Assembly: GCA_024698885.1 (NCBI GenBank)
Contig: JAILQQ010000180.1
Coordinates: forward strand, 1-49,647
Origin: Lachnospiraceae bacterium
GTDB taxonomy: Bacteria > Bacillota > Clostridia > Lachnospirales > Lachnospiraceae
Direction: 5' to 3'
DNA length: 49,647 bases
Both the position numbers and the translations under genes were made by a program. Below the pieces are notes generated by a model, which had not been told where the DNA came from, ran no database searches, and saw only the letters and a program-made list of their open reading frames with translations. This document shows, piece after piece, positions 17,317 through 26,886 of this stretch (within the stretch, counting starts at the first letter, position 1; the number at the start of each line of letters is the position of its first letter).

Positions 17317-18473
17317 TGGCTGATTATGATTTCGGCGCTCTGAAGAGTGCCTATGAGGATTTTCAGGAGCCGGTGGTCAAGCTGATGATCAACGGGATGG
17401 ATGTGACCGAGAAGGAGAAGAGCCTGAAGATCATCCGGACGGAGGTAGAGCTCAGCAACGGCTTTGAGGCCGGGATCGCGACGATCACGCTAGCCGGCAA
17501 CTATGATAAGGACGCCAGGCTTTTCAAGATCGATAAGGTCAAGAAATATCTGTTTCTTGGTTCCACCGTGATCCTGTACCTCGGTTATGCCAAATCGGTC
17601 CGGGAGGTTTTCCGGGGGTTTATCGCGCGCATCCATTTCATCATCCCGAAGGATTATGAGGAGGATATCCCTTCCATAGAGATCGCGGCGATGGATGCCA
17701 AGGGCGTGATGATGGCGAACCGGCATTCCAAGAGACTAAAGGCCACCTCCTATTCCGATGCGGTAAAGGAGGTGCTGAAGGCCAATGCCTTTCTGTCCCA
17801 GAAGGATGATAAGAATATGGATTTTACGGACATGACCATTTCCGACACGCCCGACAAAAAGAAAAACAGTGACGGGAAAACAAGCGATAAAAGGGTGGAA
17901 ATGGTGGAGGAGAGCGATTACGAGTTTATCGTAAAGGCTGCCAAAAAATTCAACTTCGAATTCTTCATCGTCGGAAAAAATCTGTATTTTATCGAGGCGA
18001 AAAAGAACACGACGCCGCTCATCACCCTGACCCCCTTTACAGGGCTTAAGAGCATCGACATCGGTTATGATATCTCGGGACTCGTGCGCTCCGTGGAGGT
18101 CCGCAATATCGATATGGAGCAGGGAAAATATGTCGGCGAAAAAAGAAACCTGAAGTCAAAGATATCCCTGGGCAACAAGGCCAAGCCGTTAGTGGAAAAG
18201 CAGTCCCTCGTGTATTTGGACCCCACTGCCATGACGCAGGAGGAGGCGGGATACCGGGCCGCTTATCTGAAGGATACGGTTGACTACAGGCTCGGCAGTG
18301 TCGTGGCGGAATTCATCGGGATACCGGAGCTGGTCCCCGGCCGTTTTATTACGCTGCACGGCTTTGGAAAGCCGGCGGACAACACGTTTTATCTGACGAG
18401 TGTCCGGCATATTGTCAGTGACAACGCATACCTGGTGGATTTCGAGGGATGCGCGAATACGATAGGAAGTTAA
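17316..18473 (+). CDS. Hub protein, gpD/gp27-like (Pvc8 N-terminal type)
   Basis: 385 residues of the phage late control gene D family, the trimeric hub at the centre of the baseplate to which the spike binds. The N-terminal barrel (PVVKLMINGMDVTEKEKSLK, then VELSNGFEAGIATITLAGNY) and the second barrel (FRGFIARIHFIIP, IEIAAMDAKGVMM) are recognisable, with a C-terminal beta domain ending FYLTSVRHIVSDNAYLVDFE. In many CIS the hub and spike are fused as VgrG; here they are separate consecutive genes. Confidence 0.87.
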   Translation: MADYDFGALKSAYEDFQEPVVKLMINGMDVTEKEKSLKIIRTEVELSNGFEAGIATITLAGNYDKDARLFKIDKVKKYLFLGSTVILYLGYAKSVREVFRGFIARIHFIIPKDYEEDIPSIEIAAMDAKGVMMANRHSKRLKATSYSDAVKEVLKANAFLSQKDDKNMDFTDMTISDTPDKKKNSDGKTSDKRVEMVEESDYEFIVKAAKKFNFEFFIVGKNLYFIEAKKNTTPLITLTPFTGLKSIDIGYDISGLVRSVEVRNIDMEQGKYVGEKRNLKSKISLGNKAKPLVEKQSLVYLDPTAMTQEEAGYRAAYLKDTVDYRLGSVVAEFIGIPELVPGRFITLHGFGKPADNTFYLTSVRHIVSDNAYLVDFEGCANTIGS

Positions 18474-18477
18474 GAGC

Positions 18478-19377
18478 ATGGCGATATTCGATATCATCGA
18501 GGATGTTTCCAAAAAACAGATCGAAAAGACCGATACCGGTGATTCGAGGATCATGGGCGTGATGCTGGGCCAGGTCGTGAAAAATTACGATCAGAACATG
18601 CCGGGAAGGGTCTCCGTCATCCTTTTGTCCAGAGAAGAGGTGAAGGATGATGACGGCGGCGGCCAGGGAGCCGCGGCAGGCGATAAATCACAGGAGGCCG
18701 GTGCTTCAAGACTCCTCTGGGCCAGAGTGATCCAGCAGTCCTCCGGCGGCATTTACGGACATTACTTCATTCCGGAGCCGGGCGATCTGGTGCTTGTGAC
18801 CTTTGAACAGGGGAACATCGAAAGACCTTATATCGTCGGCTGTATCCCGAAGATCAACGATAAGATCCTGACGGGCTCCTTTCACGAGAAGAACCAGTAT
18901 AAGAAGATCGTTACGAAGAACGGCAACGCCGTGATATTTGAGGATATCGCCGGCTCGGAGGGAGATGGAAACGATAATGCCGGCGACAAGGATAAGATCA
19001 CGATCGAAACGGCCCTGCAGAAGCATCATCTGCTCTTTGACAACGAAAAGAACATGATCGAGCTTTCCGACAAGGACAAGAAGAATGTGATCCGGATGTC
19101 AACGGCCGAGGATAAGGGACATATCGAGATCACGGCCGCCAAGAAGCTGACGATCAAGGTCGGGGACAATATTTCCCTGACCATGAACGGAGAGACCGGG
19201 GCGGTTACCCTGAAGGCCAAAAAGCTGACGATGGAATCCGATGAGGGAACGTCCATCAAGAGCCAGAGCAGGATGGAGATACAGGGCGCCAATGCGACCA
19301 TGACGGGCAGCTCGATGCTGAAGCTGTCAAGCGACGGGCCCGTGCAGGTGGGCGGGACGCCGATCAAACTGGGATAA
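18478..19377 (+). CDS. Spike protein, gpV/VgrG C-terminal-like (OB fold plus beta-helix)
   Basis: 299 residues. Residues about 25-125 form the OB-fold of baseplate assembly protein V (IMGVMLGQVVKNYDQNMPGR, GHYFIPEPGDLVLVTFEQGN, RPYIVGCIP). The rest has regular short strands typical of a triple-stranded beta-helix (ITIETALQKHHLLFDNEKN, then KKLTIKVGDNISLTMNGETG and VTLKAKKLTMESDE), ending GPVQVGGTPIKLG. It would carry the PAAR-like tip. A disordered Gly/Asp/Ala loop sits at about residues 60-78. No effector domain is fused. Confidence 0.87.
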   Translation: MAIFDIIEDVSKKQIEKTDTGDSRIMGVMLGQVVKNYDQNMPGRVSVILLSREEVKDDDGGGQGAAAGDKSQEAGASRLLWARVIQQSSGGIYGHYFIPEPGDLVLVTFEQGNIERPYIVGCIPKINDKILTGSFHEKNQYKKIVTKNGNAVIFEDIAGSEGDGNDNAGDKDKITIETALQKHHLLFDNEKNMIELSDKDKKNVIRMSTAEDKGHIEITAAKKLTIKVGDNISLTMNGETGAVTLKAKKLTMESDEGTSIKSQSRMEIQGANATMTGSSMLKLSSDGPVQVGGTPIKLG

Positions 19378-19389
19378 GGTCAGACGGCG

Positions 19390-19400
19390 GATCGGCGCAG
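19390..19400 (+). repeat. GGCGCAG hairpin repeat, copy 4 (remnant)
   Basis: Only GATCGGCGCAG remains, with CAGAC a few bases upstream as a trace of stem A. It is again followed by an A-rich spacer and AAGGAA ahead of the gp25 start. Confidence 0.5.
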
Positions 19401-19417
19401 AAAAGGAATGAAGAAAT

Positions 19418-19900
19418 ATGGCTGATGATAAAAGCTTTCTCGGAACCGGATGCAAGTTTCCGCCGCAGATCGACCCTGCGACGGGGAGATTCGTGACTTC
19501 GTCGGGGAATCAGTCGGTCAGGGAATCCCTGTATCTGATCCTGATGACACAGCGGATGGAACGGCTGACCAGACCGGCGTTTGGAAGCGACATTATGAAT
19601 TATACCTTTATGGATACGGGCACGACCATGCTTTCGATCATGCGGCGGGATATCACCCAGACGATCCTGTCACAGGAGCCCCGGATCTCGGATGTTATCG
19701 TATCGACGGAGCTGAAACAGCAGCAGGGCATGGTTCTGATCAATATCGATTACATGATCACGGAGACGAATACCAGGGATAATATGGTCTTTCCGTTCTA
19801 TCTTGACCGGGCCCTGGAAGAATCGGAGGAAGCCGGCAGTGAGGAGTCGCTTGATTCGCCCGGAGATGAACTGGAACAGTGGATGGAAGAGGATGTTTAA
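19418..19900 (+). CDS. Baseplate wedge protein, gp25-like
   Basis: 160 residues of the gp25/GPW family: SFLGTGCKFPPQIDPATGRF at the N-terminus, SVRESLYLILMTQRMERLTR with the conserved RxxRP-like turn (RLTRPAFGSDI), and RISDVIVSTEL plus VLINIDYMIT near the end. gp25 helps start sheath assembly on the baseplate. The tail of about 25 acidic residues after the domain is unusual but short. Confidence 0.9.
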   Translation: MADDKSFLGTGCKFPPQIDPATGRFVTSSGNQSVRESLYLILMTQRMERLTRPAFGSDIMNYTFMDTGTTMLSIMRRDITQTILSQEPRISDVIVSTELKQQQGMVLINIDYMITETNTRDNMVFPFYLDRALEESEEAGSEESLDSPGDELEQWMEEDV

Positions 19901-19903
19901 GCG

Positions 19904-22900
19904 TTGAAGCCCTATGATCTGACAACGGAAGCGATCGAAAACAGAATAAAGGAGCTTGCGAAATACTATACCCCGGAGTGGCAGTTTGACGGGGATAAAC
20001 CGGATATCGGCACGACCATCGCCAGGCTTTTCGCGGCGCAGATGAAGGAAAACGCCGATATGGCAAACCGTATGATGGACCGGTATCATACCGAGTTCGT
20101 CAATATGCTGGATATTTCCCAGAAGGCCGCCAAAGCCGCGGGGAGCCTTGTCTGCTTCACCCTGATCGAGGATACGGTTCCGGGTATCTTTATCCGTAAG
20201 GGCACAAGACTTCTTTCGGATATGGTGGGAGCGGACGGTGATTCCGTTTATTTTGAAACGGACCGGGAGATCTATGTGACGGCCGCGAAGATCTCCGAAG
20301 CTTTTATGACGGACCGGGAGGATGGGACCTTTGTGCCGCTCCTTGGCGACTTTACGACGGATTCCCTGATCGAAGGAACAGAGGTGATCCCGGTGGAGGA
20401 GAACGAAGCTTCGGAAAATGACGAAGCAGGAGAGGGCCTGCTTTCGGAAAATGAGGAAACGTCTGTTATCGAGGCGCCGGGGGCGAATAAGTTTATCCGG
20501 CCTTTTGTGCTGTTTTCGGAGATGGGCAGTATCTCCAAAAGCATTCTCGTTATCTACCATGATTATCTGTTTGACCTGGAGGACGAGCCGATCTATATCA
20601 GGATATCCGGAAACAGCGAGTTTACCGAACGGATCCTGAACGGTGACTACCGTTTCTGCTATTACGCGAAGAACGGTCCGATGGAATTTAACCATCTCGA
20701 GCTGCTTGACGATCAGGAAACCTTTCTGGTCAGGAAAAGCGAAAAGTGCAAAAAGTTCCGGACGGGCAACAAGGAATACGGCGTCGTTACCCTGGAGGAT
20801 GTTTCCGGCATCCGCAAGGAGGTGGATATCGGAGGGATCTCCCTTTCCTCCTCCGGCGCACAAAGGCCGCTTGACTATGTGGACGACGGGACAACGGAAA
20901 TGGATATTGAACATTTTGCGCCGTTTTCCGATACGCTGTCTGTTTATAATGAGTGCTATCTGGGGCAGGATCTGTATTTTTCAAAGGCCGGGGCAAAGAT
21001 CACGGTCCGCTTTCGCGTTTCCTACCCCGAACATTTCCTGTATCTGACGAGGCAGCAGGAGGAGGAAGCCTTAAAGATCATTAAAAAGAAGCCAAAGGTC
21101 TTGCCGGCGGATATTCCGGCCGAGGCATACGCGGATGAGATATGTCTGGAATATTATAACGGCACCGGCTTTAAACGCCTCAAATGCTTTGAGGATACGG
21201 CGTTTTTCTTTTCGCAGGCGGTGGCTAAAGAGCTGTCCTTTTCCTTTATCTGTCCCCCGGACTGGGCGGAGATCCAGACCGGTGCTTTCTCGGGCCGCGC
21301 GATCCGGATGCGGCTGGTACGCTCCGATAATTGCTTTTTACGCCCGAGCGTCCATCATTATCCTGTGATCGCCGGAATACGGGTAGCTTTTTCCTATGAA
21401 GGTAAATTTGTACCGCCGAAAAAGCTCCAGCTGTTTGCCGGCACCCGCAGAAAGGATATTACGGCTGTCATGCGCCAGGGCGGTCCGAACAGACGCTTTG
21501 TCGTGATGAGCAGCGGGGAATACGGCGATGACGCGCTCTATATCGGCTTTGACCGAAAGCTTGAGAACGGACCGGTCAGTCTGTATTTTGAACTGGAGGA
21601 GATCCTGCACCAGAAGGGACTGCTCTGCAACTGGGAATACAGTACGGACAGCGGTTTCAAGCAGATGAAGGTACTGGATCAGACTGCGTCCTTCACGAAA
21701 TCCGGCTCTGTCTTTTTCATCCCGCCTCCCGATATGGTACAGACGGAGCTTGAGAACCGGAGACGCTACTGGATCAAGATCCGCCGCGCATTTGTTCAGA
21801 ACAGTGGGGAAAGCGCGCTGTTCCTTCCGAGGATCCGGCGGATCCTGCTGAATGTCGTGGGTGTGACGAATGTTGTGACGAGCCCGGAGGAGAATTATTA
21901 TCTGAGCGAAGTGCGGCCGTCCCAGCGGGTGACGCTTTCCACCGGCAATATCCTTTCGGCGGATGTCTGGGTCAATGAAACGGGGAATCTTTCCCGGGAA
22001 GAGATCGAACGGCTGAAATATGAACGCCCGGATGACGTACGTTCAGAGACAGATGTTTTAGGCAACGTTTCCGAGGTTTATGTCAAATGGCATGAAACGG
22101 AAAGTTTTTTAAGTCCGGAGGACAGACGCTCCTACATGCTCGACCGTGTGACGGGGGAGATCGTTTTTGCGGATGGCATCCATGCGGATATCCCGAAGGT
22201 CACGGACGATGTCTCCTTTAAGGTACGTCTCCGGACCACCGATGGAAAGCTCGGGAACGTGGAGATGAACCAGATCAGCGAGACGGCGGATACGGTGCTG
22301 TATATAGACTCCGTGACCAATCCCGTGCGGGCTTACGGCGGCCGGGATATGGAAACGGTGGAGGAGGCGCTGACGCGGGGCGCCAATATTATCTGCGGGA
22401 GAGGAAGACTGGTATCCGCCAGAGATTATATCTGGGATATCCTGAATTTCTCCGACAGCATCGCCAAGGCTGCCTGTATGCCGGGCGTCACCATCGACGG
22501 CATATGCAGTGAGGCGGATCTGTCGATCGTGCTGCTCATGCGGGACCATGAAGAGGGCTCCTTCTCGTTTCAGAGGATCGCGCCGTCCTTAAAGGAGTAT
22601 CTCCTGCGGAAAACCTCGATCACCGTTTCGCATGAGAATCTTCACATTGTCGAGCCGATCTTTGTGACGGTATCCGTCAATGTCTGGGCGGAAATCATGA
22701 ATGTGGAAGAGAATTTCGAAATACAGAGCATGATCACCGCTACGCTTTCCTCATATCTGGATCCGGTGAACGGAAACGGAGGAGACGGCTGGGAGATCGG
22801 CAGTATTCCCCGCAACACGCAGATCGTCATGAAGTTAGCAGGGTTAAAGAATCATGCCCTTGTACGGAAAACCGCCATGACGGCGCGCTATGTCGACAGA

Positions 22901-22999
22901 GACGGGGAGCATGAAACGGATCTTGACAAGCTGGTGATCTCGCCCTTTATGATCGTCAGATCCGGAAAGCATCAGGTACATATCGGAGTAAAGGAGTAG
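19904..22999 (+). CDS. Baseplate protein J/gp6-like (Pvc11 type)
   Basis: 1031 residues from a TTG start at 19904 with GAGGA upstream; an ATG start in this frame would lose the conserved N-terminus. The N-terminal helical region (MKPYDLTTEAIENRIKELAK, then YTPEWQFDGDKPDIGTTIAR) is typical of the large eCIS baseplate protein. The C-terminal J domain includes NPVRAYGGRDMETVEEALTR and RGRLVSARDYIWDILNF. Family members form the wedge arms that connect hub to sheath. The middle 600 residues are beta-rich and may be peripheral. Spacing from gp25 is three bases. Confidence 0.85.
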   Translation: MKPYDLTTEAIENRIKELAKYYTPEWQFDGDKPDIGTTIARLFAAQMKENADMANRMMDRYHTEFVNMLDISQKAAKAAGSLVCFTLIEDTVPGIFIRKGTRLLSDMVGADGDSVYFETDREIYVTAAKISEAFMTDREDGTFVPLLGDFTTDSLIEGTEVIPVEENEASENDEAGEGLLSENEETSVIEAPGANKFIRPFVLFSEMGSISKSILVIYHDYLFDLEDEPIYIRISGNSEFTERILNGDYRFCYYAKNGPMEFNHLELLDDQETFLVRKSEKCKKFRTGNKEYGVVTLEDVSGIRKEVDIGGISLSSSGAQRPLDYVDDGTTEMDIEHFAPFSDTLSVYNECYLGQDLYFSKAGAKITVRFRVSYPEHFLYLTRQQEEEALKIIKKKPKVLPADIPAEAYADEICLEYYNGTGFKRLKCFEDTAFFFSQAVAKELSFSFICPPDWAEIQTGAFSGRAIRMRLVRSDNCFLRPSVHHYPVIAGIRVAFSYEGKFVPPKKLQLFAGTRRKDITAVMRQGGPNRRFVVMSSGEYGDDALYIGFDRKLENGPVSLYFELEEILHQKGLLCNWEYSTDSGFKQMKVLDQTASFTKSGSVFFIPPPDMVQTELENRRRYWIKIRRAFVQNSGESALFLPRIRRILLNVVGVTNVVTSPEENYYLSEVRPSQRVTLSTGNILSADVWVNETGNLSREEIERLKYERPDDVRSETDVLGNVSEVYVKWHETESFLSPEDRRSYMLDRVTGEIVFADGIHADIPKVTDDVSFKVRLRTTDGKLGNVEMNQISETADTVLYIDSVTNPVRAYGGRDMETVEEALTRGANIICGRGRLVSARDYIWDILNFSDSIAKAACMPGVTIDGICSEADLSIVLLMRDHEEGSFSFQRIAPSLKEYLLRKTSITVSHENLHIVEPIFVTVSVNVWAEIMNVEENFEIQSMITATLSSYLDPVNGNGGDGWEIGSIPRNTQIVMKLAGLKNHALVRKTAMTARYVDRDGEHETDLDKLVISPFMIVRSGKHQVHIGVKE

Positions 23000-23006
23000 G
23001 AGCGTT

Positions 23007-25103
23007 TTGTTAAGGACACAGGATAATATCGGCCGGTCCTACGAAGAACGGATTATTGACGCGCTTTCTTCGCTGCCGTTAATCAGCAGTGAGTGGACCA
23101 ATCATAATCCTTCGGATCCCGGCATCACCATATTGGAAAATCTGGTCGCCTTTGAGACGCTGCAGGGCTCGCTCATTGAGGAGATGGGAAATGCTGCCAG
23201 GCTGGCGCTTCTAAAGCTGGCCGGGTTCACCCCGAAAAAGGGAAAATGCGCCAGACTGTTATTGTCCGCAAACGACACCAAGGGCAGCATCACGCTGAAT
23301 GCCGGCCATCGTTTTTCCTTGGGAAATCTGGTCTATGAGACGAAAAGGGTCGAGAAAACGGGCGCCCATCATCTGACCGGTATTTTTTCCGAGTACGGCG
23401 GAAAGATCCATGATTACTGTTTCCTTGCGGACCACGAGGTGAACGTGCCGGTCAGGGTTTTCGGCGATCAGCCGAAGGCGGGGGACAGGATCTGTTTTAT
23501 TTCCGATTCTCTGCCGGATCCCGGAGAGGAAACCTGCTTTTATATCTCGATCGACGCCCGTTTTAACCGGAATCCTGTGGAAAACAGGGGACAGAACATC
23601 TTTGCGGCGCTGAAATGGGAATGCTTTACGGAGAACGGTTTTGAGGAGATACATGTCAGGGACTATACCGGCGCATTTCTGCTAAGCGGTGAAATAAAGC
23701 TCCGCATGCCGGATACGAAGGCGGCGGTATATAAAGGGAAGCTTCCGGTTGAGGGCTATTGTATCCGGGCTACCTTGTCCTATGCGCATTATGATATCAG
23801 GCCACGGTTCACGGCCGTGGATGCCTTTCTCTTTGAGGTCTGGCAGAAGGACTCCAAGTCTGTCTGTCAGACATTCCAGAATACGAATAAGATCACCGTT
23901 CAGAATCCTTTTTCGGAGGAGGGATATATCCTTTGCTTCGCGAAGGAGCGGAAGGGCTATTCCTACCGCCGGTATGAGCTGCAGGTCACAAAAGGGCAGA
24001 AGGGCCGCTACTGCCGCTATATCAGAGAGGAAGACGGGCGGTTCTCCCTTGAGTTTGACAAGGAGGCCTATGGCTACGAGCCGGCCAGGGTCAAGGACGC
24101 TGTCAGGGTCGTGATCTACAGTGAAGCCGTTATGCGGCGCTACAATGTGGGCCAGGTCTTAGGCTACGATGATCAGGAGATCAACCTCCCGTTTCGCGCG
24201 ATCGTGCCGGACACCTTCTGCCTGATCGCGAAGAAGAAGGATGCCGAAGGGGGCGAGCTTTTTGACTTTGTCAGACCGCACCGGACCGGAGAGGGAGATC
24301 TTTATTATGACCTCCTTGAGAAGGAAGGAAAGATCGTGATCCGGGATGCGGGAAATTATATCGGCGCCGAGCTCTTTATGGGAGGCGTTGCCGTGACGGA
24401 AGGACCGCGGGGCAATATACGGGCGGGCGGCAGACTTTCCTCGCACCGTTTCCCCGGGGTTGCATTTTACAATCCGGGGCCGGGGACGGGAGGCGCCTTC
24501 CGGGAAAGTCTTGAGGAAGTCCGGATGCGGTTTCGGGAGGATCTGTATACGCCCTATACCTGCGTGACCGCGGAGGACTATGAGCGCGTCGTACAGAAAA
24601 CGCCGGGACTGTGCATCAAAAAGGTACACGCGGTCATGCATGAGCTTGAAAATTCCGTCCATATCACGGTGATGCCGGGAACAGACGAGGATTTTCCGAG
24701 CCTGTCGCAGGAATATCTTGCCGCGATCGAAGAGACCCTTTTGGAGAGGCGCCTCATCTCGACACGCTATCATATCGTTCCCCCGGTTTATACGGCCGTT
24801 TCGGCGCATGCGATCGTTTATGTGAAAAGACGGTTTGTTAACAGCAGGGCGCAGATCGAGGAGGTCATCCGGACGGCGCTTGACTATTCGGAAAGCGAGA
24901 AGAATTTCGGCGAGGTCCTCAAATATGAGGATGTGTTCGCGCAGATCGAGGATCTTGACTGCGTGGATTATATCTATGAGCTTTTCCTGGGACCGAAGGA
25001 TTATAAATACGCGCGGTTAAAGGGCTCGGATATCCATCCGGCGGATAACTGCCTCCTGTATCCCGGGGATATCGATATAGAGGTTATTGCGAGCGAAAGG
25101 TAA
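23007..25103 (+). CDS. Second baseplate J-like protein (putative baseplate assembly protein)
   Basis: 698 residues from a TTG at 23007 preceded by GGAGTAGGAGC. The start (RSYEERIIDALSSLPLISSE, WTNHNPSDPGITILENLVAF) matches the Pvc12-type baseplate assembly proteins. The J-like core is at about 490-660 (SLEEVRMRFREDLYTPYTCV, TAEDYERVVQKTPGL, ALDYSESEKNFGEVLKYEDV). It pairs with the larger J protein to make baseplate wedges. Confidence 0.85.
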   Translation: MLRTQDNIGRSYEERIIDALSSLPLISSEWTNHNPSDPGITILENLVAFETLQGSLIEEMGNAARLALLKLAGFTPKKGKCARLLLSANDTKGSITLNAGHRFSLGNLVYETKRVEKTGAHHLTGIFSEYGGKIHDYCFLADHEVNVPVRVFGDQPKAGDRICFISDSLPDPGEETCFYISIDARFNRNPVENRGQNIFAALKWECFTENGFEEIHVRDYTGAFLLSGEIKLRMPDTKAAVYKGKLPVEGYCIRATLSYAHYDIRPRFTAVDAFLFEVWQKDSKSVCQTFQNTNKITVQNPFSEEGYILCFAKERKGYSYRRYELQVTKGQKGRYCRYIREEDGRFSLEFDKEAYGYEPARVKDAVRVVIYSEAVMRRYNVGQVLGYDDQEINLPFRAIVPDTFCLIAKKKDAEGGELFDFVRPHRTGEGDLYYDLLEKEGKIVIRDAGNYIGAELFMGGVAVTEGPRGNIRAGGRLSSHRFPGVAFYNPGPGTGGAFRESLEEVRMRFREDLYTPYTCVTAEDYERVVQKTPGLCIKKVHAVMHELENSVHITVMPGTDEDFPSLSQEYLAAIEETLLERRLISTRYHIVPPVYTAVSAHAIVYVKRRFVNSRAQIEEVIRTALDYSESEKNFGEVLKYEDVFAQIEDLDCVDYIYELFLGPKDYKYARLKGSDIHPADNCLLYPGDIDIEVIASER

Positions 25104-25108
25104 GGCAC

Positions 25109-26191
25109 ATGCCCAGATACAGCATTCGAAAAAACAGATTCACAAAAGGTGCCGTGAACGGCTTTACGATCGGGGAAAAGGGAGAACTCACGCTGTCCCC
25201 GGAGGAGATGTACCATATCCTTTTACTGAAGGGGATCGACAGTACGGTAGCCGCCGGGAAGTGGGGGAGGATCTCCTTTCATGTGACCGAAGGCGAGGAT
25301 ATGGTATACAGCCTGTATGTGCTGGCGATCGATAACCCGGAGAGAGCGGCGGATATCGACGCGTGTGTGTCAGATCCGGATATTCCGGCGGCGGACAGAT
25401 TGCTGCGCCTGCGAAAGGAAGGGGCAAAACGGTTTGTGAAAACGCCGGACTGCCTGCTTTACGATCTGAACGGACGCTTCCTTTTTATTGCCTTTGAGGT
25501 GACGGGACAGGACAGTCTGACGCTGTCCGATATCGTCGTTGACAGCGTCGGGGATAATTTTATGGCTACGTTTCCCGAGGTTTACAGAGAGCGGAACAGC
25601 TTCTTCCATCGCTACATGTCGATCTTTTCCAGTATTTACAATGATTTTCAGCGGGAGATCGATTCCATGTATCAGATCCTTGACCTGGAGACCTGCTCCG
25701 AGGAGCAGCTGATCGTCTACGGCGAGTGGCTCGGCATCACCCTGCGGGAGGGACTGCTGCCTGTTCATATCACAAGACAGCTTGTCAGAGAGGCTTATGA
25801 GCTGAACCGGATGAAGGGCACGAGGGCTGCCATCGAGCGCGTGCTGACGATCATTCTGGGGGAAAAGCCCGTTATCATCGAACATAATCAGGTAAAATCC
25901 ATGCTCAAGGAGGAGGACAAGGACTATCTGCAGCAGTTTGAGATCCGCAGTCCCTATGATGTGACGATCCTGATCCGAAGACACCTGACAGAGGCATTAC
26001 GGCATCAGATCGTCTTCGTGCTGGAGCAGTTTAAGCCCGTCCGGATCAGGTTTTCTCTTTCCCAGATGGATGAGAGGCCGATGGCGGATTCCAACAGCTA
26101 CCTGGGCGTGAATACCGTGCTGCCGGGAGCCGGTGAAGCGGGAAGGCTGAATGAAAATGCTTCCCTTGACGGAGCTGTGGTATTACAATGA
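25109..26191 (+). CDS. Baseplate/tail protein of tail_P2_I type (Pvc13-adjacent wedge tip)
   Basis: 360 residues. The N-terminal 150 residues are a beta-rich domain with no clear family. Residues about 160-320 match the phage tail protein I family seen in eCIS: MATFPEVYRERNSFFHRYMS, FQREIDSMYQILDLETCSEE, YGEWLGITLREGLLPVHITR and the helix YELNRMKGTRAAIERVLTII. In phages this protein anchors fibres to the baseplate edge, yet no fibre gene follows. Its stop overlaps the start of the ABC ATPase by four bases, so the ATPase is translated with the particle genes. Confidence 0.8.
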   Translation: MPRYSIRKNRFTKGAVNGFTIGEKGELTLSPEEMYHILLLKGIDSTVAAGKWGRISFHVTEGEDMVYSLYVLAIDNPERAADIDACVSDPDIPAADRLLRLRKEGAKRFVKTPDCLLYDLNGRFLFIAFEVTGQDSLTLSDIVVDSVGDNFMATFPEVYRERNSFFHRYMSIFSSIYNDFQREIDSMYQILDLETCSEEQLIVYGEWLGITLREGLLPVHITRQLVREAYELNRMKGTRAAIERVLTIILGEKPVIIEHNQVKSMLKEEDKDYLQQFEIRSPYDVTILIRRHLTEALRHQIVFVLEQFKPVRIRFSLSQMDERPMADSNSYLGVNTVLPGAGEAGRLNENASLDGAVVLQ

Positions 26192-26886
26192 TCCTGTTCG
26201 ATAATGTTTTTAAACAATATGATAATTACCATAAGCCCGTATTTGCGCATTTCAGTGAAAGGATCGAGGACGGGGAATTTGTCCTGGTGACCGGGGAAAG
26301 CGGGAGCGGGAAGAGTACGCTGATCAAGCTTTTGCTCAAGGAGATCGAACCGGACAGGGGCGAGATCTTCGTAAACGGAAAGCGCCTTACGGAAATTCCG
26401 CGCGCGCAGATCCCCTATTACAGGCGCGGGATCGGCGTCGTCTTTCAGGATTTCAGACTGTTTGAGGAATATACCGTTTTCGGAAATCTGGAGCTCGTAC
26501 TGGGACTGACAGGCGCAAGGGGAAAGGACGCGGAGCTCAAGATCACCCATATCTTAAAGCTCCTTGGGATCGACAGGCTGCACAGGCGATTCCCCTCCGA
26601 GCTTTCGGGCGGAGAAAAGCAGAAGGTCTGCATGGCCCGGGCCCTTATCAATATGCCTAAGATCCTGCTTGCGGACGAACCGACCGGGAACCTTGACCCG
26701 GAGAGCTCCGCGGAGATCATCAAGCTGCTTTCGGTTGCGAACAAACAGGGGATCACGGTGATCATGGCGACCCATGATCTGGAAACCTGCCGGAGGCTGA
26801 TCGAGGAGGACCACCGGATCAATCTGGATGAAATAAACAGGTATTCACGAGAATCAACATCAGGAGGTTTTGAAACCAGAGTATGA
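26188..26886 (+). CDS. FtsE-like ABC ATPase embedded in the CIS operon
   Basis: 232 residues, a complete ABC nucleotide-binding domain of the FtsE/LolD class. Walker A is GESGSGKST (about 36-44), the Q-loop is in VVFQDFRLFEEYT, the signature is LSGGEKQKVCMARAL, Walker B runs into LLADEPTGNLD, and the H-loop is ATHD. FtsE normally works with the membrane protein FtsX to gate peptidoglycan hydrolases; no FtsX-like gene is nearby. ATGA overlaps with genes on both sides indicate it is an integral part of the locus. The likely partner is the next gene, a membrane protein with a coiled coil; this is inference. Confidence 0.85.
   Translation: MILFDNVFKQYDNYHKPVFAHFSERIEDGEFVLVTGESGSGKSTLIKLLLKEIEPDRGEIFVNGKRLTEIPRAQIPYYRRGIGVVFQDFRLFEEYTVFGNLELVLGLTGARGKDAELKITHILKLLGIDRLHRRFPSELSGGEKQKVCMARALINMPKILLADEPTGNLDPESSAEIIKLLSVANKQGITVIMATHDLETCRRLIEEDHRINLDEINRYSRESTSGGFETRV

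Noticed and set aside
19670-20914. 414-codon minus-strand frame inside the gp25 and baseplate J genes
   Set aside because: It is a shadow of two well-supported plus-strand genes and has no recognisable protein features.
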